Shown: positions 8,037 through 16,038 of the stretch, in pieces
Layout of the letters: every line of letters begins with the position of its first letter
Position numbering within the stretch: position 1 is the stretch's first letter
DNA from: an uncultured Pelagibacteraceae bacterium
Lineage (GTDB): Bacteria; Pseudomonadota; Alphaproteobacteria; Pelagibacterales; Pelagibacteraceae
Reading direction: 5' to 3'
NCBI GenBank assembly: GCA_902603215.1
Contig: CACKTW010000001.1
Location: forward strand, 1 to 45,000
DNA length: 45,000 nt
Position numbers and translations under genes: made by a program
Notes under the pieces: model-generated
What the model was told of the DNA's origin: nothing
The model's input: the letters and a program-made list of their open reading frames with translations, nothing else
Databases searched by the model: none

Positions 8037-9911
8037 ATGAAATTAAATATTAATTTAACCCTATACTTAAAAATATTAATATTGTTAACTGTAACAATTG
8101 TTCCTGGCAAAGCTTTATCTTTAGAAAATTGTAAATGGGATAATAGAAAAGGAATTCCTTGTGTTATAATTAAACCAACACCAAATACATCTGCTTATTC
8201 TTCCCAAACAGTAAAAAAAGAAATCATCACCAAACAAGAAATAATTAACTCTGGAGCTATAGACATAAAAGATGTCCTTAAAACAATTCCTGGTCTTGAT
8301 ATATTTCAGTCAGGTCCTATGGGTCAACAAACGTCTATGTTTACTAGAGGGTCTGAATCAAATCATACTCTTGTCTTGTTAAATGGTATGCCCATTAATG
8401 ACCAGTCTGTAACCGATGGACTTTTTGATTTTGGACAAGATTTTATACAAACTATTCAACAAATAGAAATTTATAAAGGTGCTAACGGAGCTCACTTTGG
8501 ACCAAGTGCTATAGCGGGTGCCGTAAATTTTATAACAGCAATAGATTATAAAAATAGTATTACAATGAGTGGTTTCAATGGAAAAAATAATTCTATAGAT
8601 GGAAATTATACAAAAATAACTAACAATGGTTGGCATTTAAACTTTAAAGGATCGGCAACTCAAAGCAAAACTAATAGTGCTTTATCAGATGGAGCTGAGA
8701 AGGATGATGCGGATAATATTCAAGTCAATTTAAATACAACAAAATGGTTAGATAATAATACAAAATTAACATCAACTTTATATTCAAGAAAAACTAATGC
8801 GGATTATGATGGTTCCTCAACTGATGAATCTGGCTATGTTGCAAATAATATAATGTATGCACTTCAAACAGGATTGGACCGCGTTTCAAAAAATAAACAA
8901 GATTCGTTAATGCTACATTACCATAATTATGACAGAGAATATGAAAACAGTGGATATTTAGATGAGTATGATAGTGAAACGCTTACTATCAGAGGAGAAA
9001 GAAAAATTAGATCAACAAGCAAATTTTCTTTTGGATATGGGAGTGAATACAAATATGACTGGGGTTCTTTTGAAAATAGGGGCTCTTATAATGCATCAAC
9101 TAAAGGTCATGTTAAAGATTTTGGAATCTTCGGAAATTTTGGCTATAAACTTTCTGAAAATGCAGTTCTCTCTTTATATAGCAGATCTGATGATCATAAT
9201 GTTACTGGTAGAAACGAAACATACAAAATTAATTTAGAAAAAATAATTAATAAATTTAAATTTGGATTAACTCATTCTACAGGATTAAGAAATCCAACTT
9301 TATATGAATTTTATGGAACCGATAATTATGGAATAAAAGGTAATAAAGATCTCAATCCTGAAAAAAGCAAAACAAATGAAATGTCAGGAGAATACAAAAT
9401 TACAAATGGCATCAGTTTTAAAATGACAGCTTATAGAGCAAAAATTTTTGATCAAATAGAAACTAATGCTGGTTATACAAAACATGAAAATGAATTGATT
9501 AATCTTAATCAAGAAGGATTGGAGTCTAAATTTGCCTACAAAAATAATAATAAAAATTTTTCTGTTTTTAGCAACTTTTCAAAAAGTGAAAAAACAAATG
9601 GCCAAACGCAAAATCGAAGGCCAGAAATAACTTTTGGCTCAAATTATATCCAAAGTTTTAAAAATAGCTTTATTGGTCCATTTAATTTTAATATAAGCTA
9701 CAGATATACAGGTAAATATAATGATTGGACGGGAAGTAAAAATGAATTTGTAAAAAGCACTGATTTAGTTGATTTTTCAATTTCTAAAAATGTATTTGGT
9801 AACATTTTTTCTTTAAAAATGACTAACTTATTAAATGAGAAATATGAACGGCCAGCTACATATAGTCAGGATGGAAGGCAAATCAGATTAGGTTTTAAAA
9901 AAAACTACTAA
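8037..9911 (+). CDS. TonB-dependent outer membrane receptor (BtuB-like)
   Basis: This 624-residue outer membrane receptor has a signal peptide at about residues 1-28 (hydrophobic LKILILLTVTIVPGKALS), then a short segment with two Cys residues (ENCKW and GIPC). The plug domain runs from about 65 to 170, with the motifs VLKTIPGLDI, FTRGSESNHTLVLLNGMPIND and IEIYKGANGAHFGPSAIAGAVNFIT. The remaining 450 residues show alternating strand patterns of a 22-stranded barrel, and YGIKGNKDLNPEKS is the usual NPNLKPE-type loop. It ends in an aromatic residue (Tyr), acceptable for BAM recognition. The plug resembles vitamin B12/siderophore receptors, but the ligand is unknown. It lies between the GT-C-like gene (2 bp upstream) and a DUF6580 gene (35 bp downstream), so it probably imports a nutrient with that inner membrane partner. 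Confidence 0.9.
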   Translation: MKLNINLTLYLKILILLTVTIVPGKALSLENCKWDNRKGIPCVIIKPTPNTSAYSSQTVKKEIITKQEIINSGAIDIKDVLKTIPGLDIFQSGPMGQQTSMFTRGSESNHTLVLLNGMPINDQSVTDGLFDFGQDFIQTIQQIEIYKGANGAHFGPSAIAGAVNFITAIDYKNSITMSGFNGKNNSIDGNYTKITNNGWHLNFKGSATQSKTNSALSDGAEKDDADNIQVNLNTTKWLDNNTKLTSTLYSRKTNADYDGSSTDESGYVANNIMYALQTGLDRVSKNKQDSLMLHYHNYDREYENSGYLDEYDSETLTIRGERKIRSTSKFSFGYGSEYKYDWGSFENRGSYNASTKGHVKDFGIFGNFGYKLSENAVLSLYSRSDDHNVTGRNETYKINLEKIINKFKFGLTHSTGLRNPTLYEFYGTDNYGIKGNKDLNPEKSKTNEMSGEYKITNGISFKMTAYRAKIFDQIETNAGYTKHENELINLNQEGLESKFAYKNNNKNFSVFSNFSKSEKTNGQTQNRRPEITFGSNYIQSFKNSFIGPFNFNISYRYTGKYNDWTGSKNEFVKSTDLVDFSISKNVFGNIFSLKMTNLLNEKYERPATYSQDGRQIRLGFKKNY

Positions 9912-9946
9912 GCTAATGAAAAAAAATATATAATATTTGAAGAATA

Positions 9947-10465
9947 ATGAATTTACATTTTATTGATAAAAAAGAGATTTTTCCAATAGTCTTAATTTTA
10001 ATCTTAGCATTGTCTAGGTTACTTCCTCATCCGCCAAATTTTACGCCAATTATAACAATTGGTATAATGAGTTCTTATTTTTTCAAAAATATTTTTTCAT
10101 CTTTAATTATATTGCTAATTTCTATGCTTTTGAGCGATTTGTTCATAGGTTTTTATCAAAATATGGTTTTTGTTTATTTATCATTGATTCTTATTACTTG
10201 TATTTTTTTTAAAATAATTAAAAAAGCTAATTATAGCAGTTTATTAATTTACAGTTTTTTTGGGTCTTTATTATTTTACTTAATTTCTAATTTTGGAGTT
10301 TGGCTAATAGGAAATATGTATGAAAAAAATATTAATGGACTGGTAAACTGCTATTTAATGGCTATACCATTTTTTAAAAACACGTTAATCTCAACAATAA
10401 TATTCACGTATGCTACTTTTTTTACAAACAACATTTGCTTAAAAAATTATAAATCTAACAGTTAA
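9947..10465 (+). CDS. DUF6580 family membrane protein, ECF S-component-like
   Basis: This small 172-residue inner membrane protein has five or six helices. The N-terminal motif SRLLPHPPNFTPI at residues 24-36 is the hallmark of the DUF6580 family, and SDLFIG follows at about residue 64. The length and pattern of a short hydrophobic protein with a PHPxNFTPI entrance resemble substrate-binding S components of energy-coupling-factor vitamin transporters. The gene follows the TonB-dependent receptor by 35 bp. In family context this pairing suggests passage of the same ligand across the outer and then inner membrane; that is inference. No ECF ATPase or T component is in the window. It converges on the tRNA-Val gene, leaving 11 bp. 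Confidence 0.75.
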   Translation: MNLHFIDKKEIFPIVLILILALSRLLPHPPNFTPIITIGIMSSYFFKNIFSSLIILLISMLLSDLFIGFYQNMVFVYLSLILITCIFFKIIKKANYSSLLIYSFFGSLLFYLISNFGVWLIGNMYEKNINGLVNCYLMAIPFFKNTLISTIIFTYATFFTNNICLKNYKSNS

Positions 10466-10476
10466 AAAATCAATAA

Positions 10477-10551
10477 TGGTGGGCATGATAAGGATCGAAC
10501 TTATGGCCTCTTGCGTGTCGAGCAAGCGTTCTACCACTGAACTACATGCCC
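10477..10551 (-). tRNA. tRNA-Val (anticodon GAC)
   Basis: The minus strand folds into a 75-nt cloverleaf: acceptor stem GGGCATG/CATGCCC, D stem GTTC/GAAC with loop AGTGGTA, anticodon stem CTTGC/GCAAG, a 5-nt variable loop, and T stem ATAAG/CTTAT with loop TTCGATC. The discriminator A73 and an encoded CCA are present. The anticodon loop reads TCGACAC, giving GAC at positions 34-36, which decodes Val GUU/GUC. Position 33 is C rather than the near-universal T. The 5' ten nucleotides overlap the end of the upstream WecA-like gene, whose TAG stop is tRNA nucleotides 8-10. Processing of a shared transcript by RNase P would therefore cut the mRNA three codons before its end. Confidence 0.93.
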
Positions 10552-11567
10552 AATCGACTAAGACGTCTGCCTAACCTGTAATACATTGTACAATAAACTA
10601 CTAAATTAAAAAAAACCAATATAATTAAAATTTGTGAATGGTTATGAAAAATAGTTCCAATATAAAAAATTAATAAATTATAAAAATTAATTAATAAGCC
10701 AGATATTGAGTTTGAATAGTTTTTTTTTAATTTCATTTCTTTTATCAAGGACAAATAAACCAAATGGTGTAAATGTTTAGCGTCAGGATAAAGTGGTGAT
10801 TTATTTAGGCTTTTTTTTCTAACTATTGAAAATAAATTTTCAAACGCTGGATACCATAACAACAAAACAACATAAAAAGGTGAAATTTCTGGGTTTAAAT
10901 TTGAAAGATTAATTAAAAAAATTCCTGTCAATATACTTATCAAATAAGCCCCTGAATCTCCCATTAATGTTTTGTTAAAAATATTAAAAATCAAAAGAAT
11001 AAATAGTGTAATGCATAAAATTGAAATATTTGTAATTGCAAAATTTAGCTCATAGTTAGAATGAAAAAAAAGAACTATTGAGTTAACAATCAAGTAATAT
11101 CCAATTAAATTTGCATTAACTCCATCGATAAAATTTGAACCATTCAAAATAATTAAAATACATAAAGATGTAAAAACAATTTTAAATAGATAAGAATTTA
11201 GAAAATTATCTATTATTATTATTCTTGTTTCTTCTATGTGAGGTCCTTCATAAATTATAAAAAGAAACACTACAATAATTTGTAATAAAAATCTCAAATT
11301 TGGAGATATCAGTTTATTTTTATCAGAAAAAAAACCAATAATAAAAATTAAAAATAAAAATATTTTTACTAAATCATTTAGATCAAGAAAAAATATAATA
11401 ATAGAAATTATAACTAGTCCACCTGATAAAGGGATTTTTTTTTGTCCAGTAATTTTTTTATGAAAAGAAGATTTATTTGAATCTAGGTGAAATTCACTTT
11501 TATTTATAATAAAATTTAAAGTAATTAAAAAAATAAATATAAATATCGAATAAAAAAATAAATTCAT
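10542..11567 (-). CDS. WecA/MraY-like polyprenyl-phosphate sugar-1-phosphate transferase (GT4 superfamily)
   Basis: This 341-residue polytopic enzyme has about ten to eleven membrane helices. It would start lipid-linked glycan assembly by moving HexNAc-1-phosphate (or a related sugar) from UDP to undecaprenyl phosphate. Family motifs are IPLSGG near residue 47, LNGSNFIDGVNANL near 141-154 (the NxxDGxNG site), NKTLMGDSGAYL near 198-209 (GDxGS site) and DAKHLHHL near 266 (the HxHH motif of WecA/WbcO rather than MraY). The first Asp pair is altered: the usual DD appears as GFFSDKN near residue 79. The stop codon lies inside the downstream tRNA-Val gene. The epimerase gene upstream ends 7 bp before the ATG at 11567, so the two form an operon. 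Confidence 0.88.
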   Translation of the reverse strand: MNLFFYSIFIFIFLITLNFIINKSEFHLDSNKSSFHKKITGQKKIPLSGGLVIISIIIFFLDLNDLVKIFLFLIFIIGFFSDKNKLISPNLRFLLQIIVVFLFIIYEGPHIEETRIIIIDNFLNSYLFKIVFTSLCILIILNGSNFIDGVNANLIGYYLIVNSIVLFFHSNYELNFAITNISILCITLFILLIFNIFNKTLMGDSGAYLISILTGIFLINLSNLNPEISPFYVVLLLWYPAFENLFSIVRKKSLNKSPLYPDAKHLHHLVYLSLIKEMKLKKNYSNSISGLLINFYNLLIFYIGTIFHNHSQILIILVFFNLVVYCTMYYRLGRRLSRLGM

Positions 11568-11574
11568 TTTTTGT

Positions 11575-12534
11575 TTATTTTAAACCCTTTCTTTTTTTTA
11601 TCCACAATAAATTTGTTCTTAAAATTGTATCTATATTAGAAAATTTTTTTTTCCAATTAATTTTTTTTAATAAATCTTTTTTTTGAAAATTTATTTTTGG
11701 CTTAATTGTTTCAATTTTTTTTAATTGTTTCTTTCTAAAATTGCAAAAACGATTTAATTTAAGAGCAATTTTTTGCATTATTGTAAAATTTGAAAAAAAT
11801 ACATCATTAATTAAATTTATATATATTAAATTTTTTGACATTTTTGGCATGTATTGAATAATTTTATAGTTGAAGGAAGCAATATCTTCAACATGTAAGT
11901 AGTTTCTTGAAGGGTATTTTTTTTTTTTAAAATCATAATAAAGGTTTATTTTTTTTCTATTCAAAATCAATTTAATAAATGTAGGAAAAATTCTATTTAT
12001 AAAATCATTTTTTTCTCCTAATTTTCCGTCTAAGCTTGCTCCGGCTACATTTGGGTATCTAATAATTATTACTTTAAAATTTTTGTTTGATTTTTTTTTT
12101 AAATATTTTTCAATTAATAATTTATATTTAACGTAGGGAGACATTTTTTCTAAATTTAATTTATTTATAAAAAGAGAATAACTGCTCGCAAAAATTAAAT
12201 TTTTAATTCCAATTTTAGTTAAAATATCAATAAATTTTTTTTGTTTTATATAATTATTTTTTTTATAAAGATTTTTCTTTGTAAAGCTTTCTCTAACACA
12301 TGTATATGCCGCAAGATGCAATACTGTATTAATCTTTTTTTTTTTAATTAGTTCGATGATCTTATTTTTATTGCTAATATCAATTTGATAATTTTTACAA
12401 TATTTTTTTGCAAAACTATTGCCTCTGCTTAAATTATCTACCGAAGTAAGTTTTAATCTTTTTACGTTTTTAATATATTTGCAGGTAAATGAACCTATAT
12501 ACCCCAAGCCACCTGTGATTAAAACGTTATGCAT
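11575..12534 (-). CDS. NAD-dependent epimerase/dehydratase (GalE-like)
   Basis: This 319-residue short-chain dehydrogenase of the extended type has GGLGYIG at residues 8-14 for NAD binding and DNLSRG at 33-38, which is typical of GalE-type UDP-hexose 4-epimerases. LHLAAYTCVRES at 72-83 is the conserved nucleotide-sugar strand. The catalytic pair is Y134 and K138 (YVKYK), with the serine motif FASSYSLF at 115-122. GalE normally shows SSxxVYG there, so the loss of the YG suggests a divergent substrate. RNYLHVEDIA further on is the usual C-terminal motif. It probably supplies a UDP-sugar for the adjacent WecA-like transferase, 7 bp downstream. ATG at 12534 is the start; a 119-bp region separates it from the divergent DUF4956 cassette. 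Confidence 0.85.
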   Translation of the reverse strand: MHNVLITGGLGYIGSFTCKYIKNVKRLKLTSVDNLSRGNSFAKKYCKNYQIDISNKNKIIELIKKKKINTVLHLAAYTCVRESFTKKNLYKKNNYIKQKKFIDILTKIGIKNLIFASSYSLFINKLNLEKMSPYVKYKLLIEKYLKKKSNKNFKVIIIRYPNVAGASLDGKLGEKNDFINRIFPTFIKLILNRKKINLYYDFKKKKYPSRNYLHVEDIASFNYKIIQYMPKMSKNLIYINLINDVFFSNFTIMQKIALKLNRFCNFRKKQLKKIETIKPKINFQKKDLLKKINWKKKFSNIDTILRTNLLWIKKRKGLK

Positions 12535-12653
12535 ATTTAATAATTTTGACTATATGTATAAAACCTAAACTTGCTTTGTTTTGCTTTTTGATGGAATATT
12601 AGTTATTAACTTATATTATTTAAATATAAATTAAAAATAAATTAATTAAATCT
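12535..12653. promoter_or_regulatory. Divergent intergenic region before the DUF4956-CotH-VTC cassette
   Basis: These 119 bp lie between the start codons of divergent operons and should hold both promoters. Two tandem ten-mers beginning TTGCTTT lie at 12571 and 12581. A weak plus-strand pair, TTGCTT at 12581-12586 and TATTAA at 12604-12609 with a 17-bp spacer, is possible. The rest is nearly pure A/T up to the ATG at 12654, with no Shine-Dalgarno. The promoter call is weak. Confidence 0.3.
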
Positions 12654-13349
12654 ATGCAGGGAATTCAGGGAATTGTAGAAAACCTAGAAACTTTTAAAGA
12701 GATAGATTACTTAAGAACTTTTATAAGTTTCTTTTGTTGTGTGATTGTTTCTTTCGCTCTTAAATATGTTTACGAAGAAAAATCAAGTTCATTGTCTGGA
12801 AAGTATCATGTTGGCTCGATAATTCCTTTGCTTTCAATAGTTACATTTTTAGTAATATTGATTGTAAAATCATCTTTGGCTTTATCTCTTGGCCTTGTTG
12901 GAGCTCTATCAATAGTTAGATTTAGAACTCCAATAAAAGAGCCTGAAGAATTGGTATATTTATTTTTAGCAATAGCAATAGGTCTTGGTTATGGTGCCGG
13001 ACAAATAATAGCAACTTCGTCGATATCAATTTTAATATTATTGATTGTTTGGTTTTTAATTTCTAGAAAAAATACATCCGGAACATCAGACTATAATTTA
13101 GTTTTAGAATGTAATGAACTGAAAAAAAATAAAGAAAAAGTAAGTAGTAGCTTTATTGTTGAAAATTTTAAAAAAATATTTGATGATATTGATTTAGTTA
13201 AGTTTGAAAAAACTACAGATAACAAAATTGTGATTGTAATTTGTGTTAAATTAATTGAAACTAAACAAATAGACGATTTAAAAAATAATTTAGAAAAAGA
13301 TTTGAATGATTTAAAGATTACTTTTTATCTTTCTAATACAATTTACTAA
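12654..13349 (+). CDS. DUF4956 domain membrane protein
   Basis: This 231-residue protein has four predicted helices (about 22-42, 52-75, 100-120 and 123-142) and a soluble C-terminal domain of about 85 residues. Between the second and third helices is the diagnostic DUF4956 motif: SLGLVGALSIVRFRTP at about 80-95, followed by KEPEEL. The family commonly neighbours VTC-type polyphosphate polymerase domain proteins and CotH kinases, as here, and its molecular role is not established. The soluble tail (strand-helix-strand with conserved hydrophobics) looks like a small alpha/beta or ferredoxin-like domain. The gene is followed 11 bp later by the CotH gene. I infer that the three products work together at the inner membrane, with this protein as the membrane component. 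Confidence 0.85.
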   Translation: MQGIQGIVENLETFKEIDYLRTFISFFCCVIVSFALKYVYEEKSSSLSGKYHVGSIIPLLSIVTFLVILIVKSSLALSLGLVGALSIVRFRTPIKEPEELVYLFLAIAIGLGYGAGQIIATSSISILILLIVWFLISRKNTSGTSDYNLVLECNELKKNKEKVSSSFIVENFKKIFDDIDLVKFEKTTDNKIVIVICVKLIETKQIDDLKNNLEKDLNDLKITFYLSNTIY

Positions 13350-13360
13350 TTTTAGATAAC

Positions 13361-16024
13361 GTGAGAATAAGAAAAAATAAATTTAAAAAAATTTATTTAA
13401 TATTTGCATTATTTTTTATTTTAAGTTTAACTATTTTTATTGCAAATATTACGCCTGGACTTAAAGGCAGTTTAGAACAAGAGGTTAGAATTTTTTTAAA
13501 ACAACCTCTTTTAACTAACGAAAAAAATTTTCAAAATATAATAAAAAATCTATTTCCTGCATTAAAAAATAAAATTTTTAGAGAGGCTAAGTTAGATACA
13601 CTTTATTTACAAATTTCATATTCAAATCTTAAAATTTTAAAAGAGGACAGAAAAAAAGCGCTTAAAAAAAAAGCTTTAATTAATAAAAAAAAAGTTCCTT
13701 TAAAAATAAAATGGATGGGCAAAAATTATGAAGGAAGCGCACGATTAAAAGGAAAGCTTTCAGATCATTGGGGAAACAACAAACAGTATAGCCTTTGGAT
13801 CAAATTAAAAGATGAAAAAACGATTAATGGTTTTAATGAATTTTCAATTACTCAACATGCCTCAAGAGAATTTCCTATTAATCAAATAATTAGTTCTAAT
13901 CTAGAAAAACTAGGTGTTGCTTCGCCAAGATATAAAACTGTAAAAATCGACTTAAATGGAGATGATTGGGGAGTAATGTTGGTGGAAGAACAATTTTCTA
14001 AACCTTATTTTGAGCTCAGAAAATTAAAATATTCTCCAATTATAAAATTAACAAATTCGGAAGATTTTAATTTGCGTGCGATATTTTCTTCTTCGGAGGG
14101 TGTGGAATATGAAGAAATTAAAGCTCTAACAAATTGGCAAGGGAAATTGGAAATTAAAGTTTTTAATAGAAATGATTTTGATGATTTTTATTTTGCAAAA
14201 TTAATATCAATGGCTAGATCTATTAATGAATTAGTTTATTTGGAAAAAATTGATGTGAATAAAGTTGAAAATTATTTTAATTTGGAATTGTTGGCAAAAG
14301 TATTTGCATCAAGCTTAATTTTTGGGGATTTTCACTCATTAGTTACAAGAAACATTCGTTTTTATCTAAACCCCTATACAGCCAAACTAGAGCCTATACC
14401 ATCAGATCACGGATCATCTTTTAGAGAAATAGAAAATCTAGATTTATTAAAAAATGAAATTAACGAACTAATAAATTGTAAAAAAAATTGCAGAAGTGCG
14501 CCTTTAAATTTATATAGATTATTGCTGTCTTCTGATGAATTTAATAAACATTACCTTGTTGCTTTAAATGAATTTGAAAAACTAATTCCAAATATAAAAA
14601 AAGATACTCAAATTATATGCAAATATTATACAAAAATATGTAGTGAGAAAGTTAATTTAAAAGTTATAGAAAAAAACATTGATTTTCTTAAAAAAACTGG
14701 AAACAAATTTTTTGGACAAAAATATTACATAAAAAATGAAAAAAATATAATCGTTAACAAAAATAAATTAAATAATTTAAAATCAATATATTTAAAAAAT
14801 TCAAAATACATCGCTTATGTGCGAGCTTACAAAAATGGAAAGTTAAAAATTTACAATTTATCGCCATATAAAATTTCTTTAAACGAAATACAGGGAATTA
14901 AAAAATATGATGATACATTTGTTAATATTCTAGAGAAAAATATTATATTAAATAAAAGTAGCATTGAACATTTGTCAATTAAAGAGCATGATTTGGGAAA
15001 AAACTTGGAAAATTTTAGTTTTTTAAAATTAAAATTCAAAATGGATAATAATTCAATTAAACCTATAACTATACCGGTAGAAGACACAATATCAGAAAAT
15101 GAATTTAAAAATTCTGTAAACTATAAAATTCCAAAATTTATAGAAGTAAGCAATAATACCTATATTATTAAATCTGGAAAATGGATTTTGAAGTATCCAT
15201 TAGTATTACCAAAAAATTTTAGTTTAAAAATTTTATCGGGTAGTCAAATTTCTTTTGGTCAAGAGGCGTATGTTCATCTAGATGGTGGTAAATTAGAAAT
15301 TTTGGGAACTCTTCAAGACCCGGTTATTTTAAATGCATCCAATAAACATTGGAAGGGCATATTCGTTAGTAATTCAAAAAATAAAGTTTCCAAAATAAAT
15401 TATACCAATATTTTAAATACAAATTATTTTTCAAATAATTTTGTTAAACTAACTGGGGGAGTAAACTTTTATAAATCTGATGTATTAATTGAAAATAGTA
15501 GTTTTAAAAACTCGCTTGCTGAAGACGCTTTAAATATTGTTAAATCTAAATATAGCATTAAATATTCAGATTTTTCTAATCATAAATCAGATGCTTTTGA
15601 TAGCGATTTTTCAAATGGAAATATATTGAACAGTAAATTTACCAATATAAAAGGTGATGCGGTAGATTTTGCTGGAACAAATACGCTAATCAAGGAAGTT
15701 TTTTTTGAAAATATAAATGACAAGGCCATTTCTGCTGGAGAAAAAAGCAAAGTACAAGTTAGTAATTTAAAAATATTAAATTCTAAAGTGGGTATAGCAA
15801 GTAAAGACAGTAGTATTTTAAATGGAGAACAGATTTTTATTCAAAATTCTAGATTGGCAGACATTGCTGCTTTTAAAAAAAAAGATTATTTTAAAGGTGG
15901 AAAAATTAATTTAAATAACTTGGAACAAAAAAAATTAATGATATTAGCTCAAAAAGGAAGTAAAATAATCATTGATAATAAAATTGTCCCAATGACAAAA
16001 TTTGAAACTGAAATATTTTATTAA
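13361..16024 (+). CDS. CotH kinase family protein with C-terminal right-handed beta-helix
   Basis: This 887-residue protein starts with GTG and has an N-terminal signal anchor (about residues 10-28), so most of it should be extracytoplasmic. A CotH domain spans about residues 90-440. Visible motifs are KGKLSDHWG near 130, SITQHASREFPINQ near 165, MLVEEQF near 206 and the Asp motif PIPSDHGSSF near 346-355, which aligns with the metal-binding Asp of the CotH atypical kinase fold. From about residue 600 to 860 there are repeated strand units rich in Asn, Ser and Ile (GKLEILGTLQDPVI, NSSFKNS, NSKFTNIKGDA) typical of a parallel beta-helix, as in carbohydrate-binding or lyase proteins. CotH proteins can phosphorylate protein targets; here the target may be a glycan or the VTC partner. 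The VTC gene follows after 14 bp. Confidence 0.85.
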   Translation: MRIRKNKFKKIYLIFALFFILSLTIFIANITPGLKGSLEQEVRIFLKQPLLTNEKNFQNIIKNLFPALKNKIFREAKLDTLYLQISYSNLKILKEDRKKALKKKALINKKKVPLKIKWMGKNYEGSARLKGKLSDHWGNNKQYSLWIKLKDEKTINGFNEFSITQHASREFPINQIISSNLEKLGVASPRYKTVKIDLNGDDWGVMLVEEQFSKPYFELRKLKYSPIIKLTNSEDFNLRAIFSSSEGVEYEEIKALTNWQGKLEIKVFNRNDFDDFYFAKLISMARSINELVYLEKIDVNKVENYFNLELLAKVFASSLIFGDFHSLVTRNIRFYLNPYTAKLEPIPSDHGSSFREIENLDLLKNEINELINCKKNCRSAPLNLYRLLLSSDEFNKHYLVALNEFEKLIPNIKKDTQIICKYYTKICSEKVNLKVIEKNIDFLKKTGNKFFGQKYYIKNEKNIIVNKNKLNNLKSIYLKNSKYIAYVRAYKNGKLKIYNLSPYKISLNEIQGIKKYDDTFVNILEKNIILNKSSIEHLSIKEHDLGKNLENFSFLKLKFKMDNNSIKPITIPVEDTISENEFKNSVNYKIPKFIEVSNNTYIIKSGKWILKYPLVLPKNFSLKILSGSQISFGQEAYVHLDGGKLEILGTLQDPVILNASNKHWKGIFVSNSKNKVSKINYTNILNTNYFSNNFVKLTGGVNFYKSDVLIENSSFKNSLAEDALNIVKSKYSIKYSDFSNHKSDAFDSDFSNGNILNSKFTNIKGDAVDFAGTNTLIKEVFFENINDKAISAGEKSKVQVSNLKILNSKVGIASKDSSILNGEQIFIQNSRLADIAAFKKKDYFKGGKINLNNLEQKKLMILAQKGSKIIIDNKIVPMTKFETEIFY

Positions 16025-16038
16025 ATAAATAAAAATAT

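Noticed and set aside
8962-9237. Overlapping open frame inside the TonB-dependent receptor gene
   Set aside because: It lies wholly within a clear receptor frame in another phase and its translation has no recognisable motif.
10477-10551. tRNA as an integration attachment site for a mobile island
   Set aside because: No integrase, direct repeat of the tRNA 3' end, or phage gene was seen in the window.
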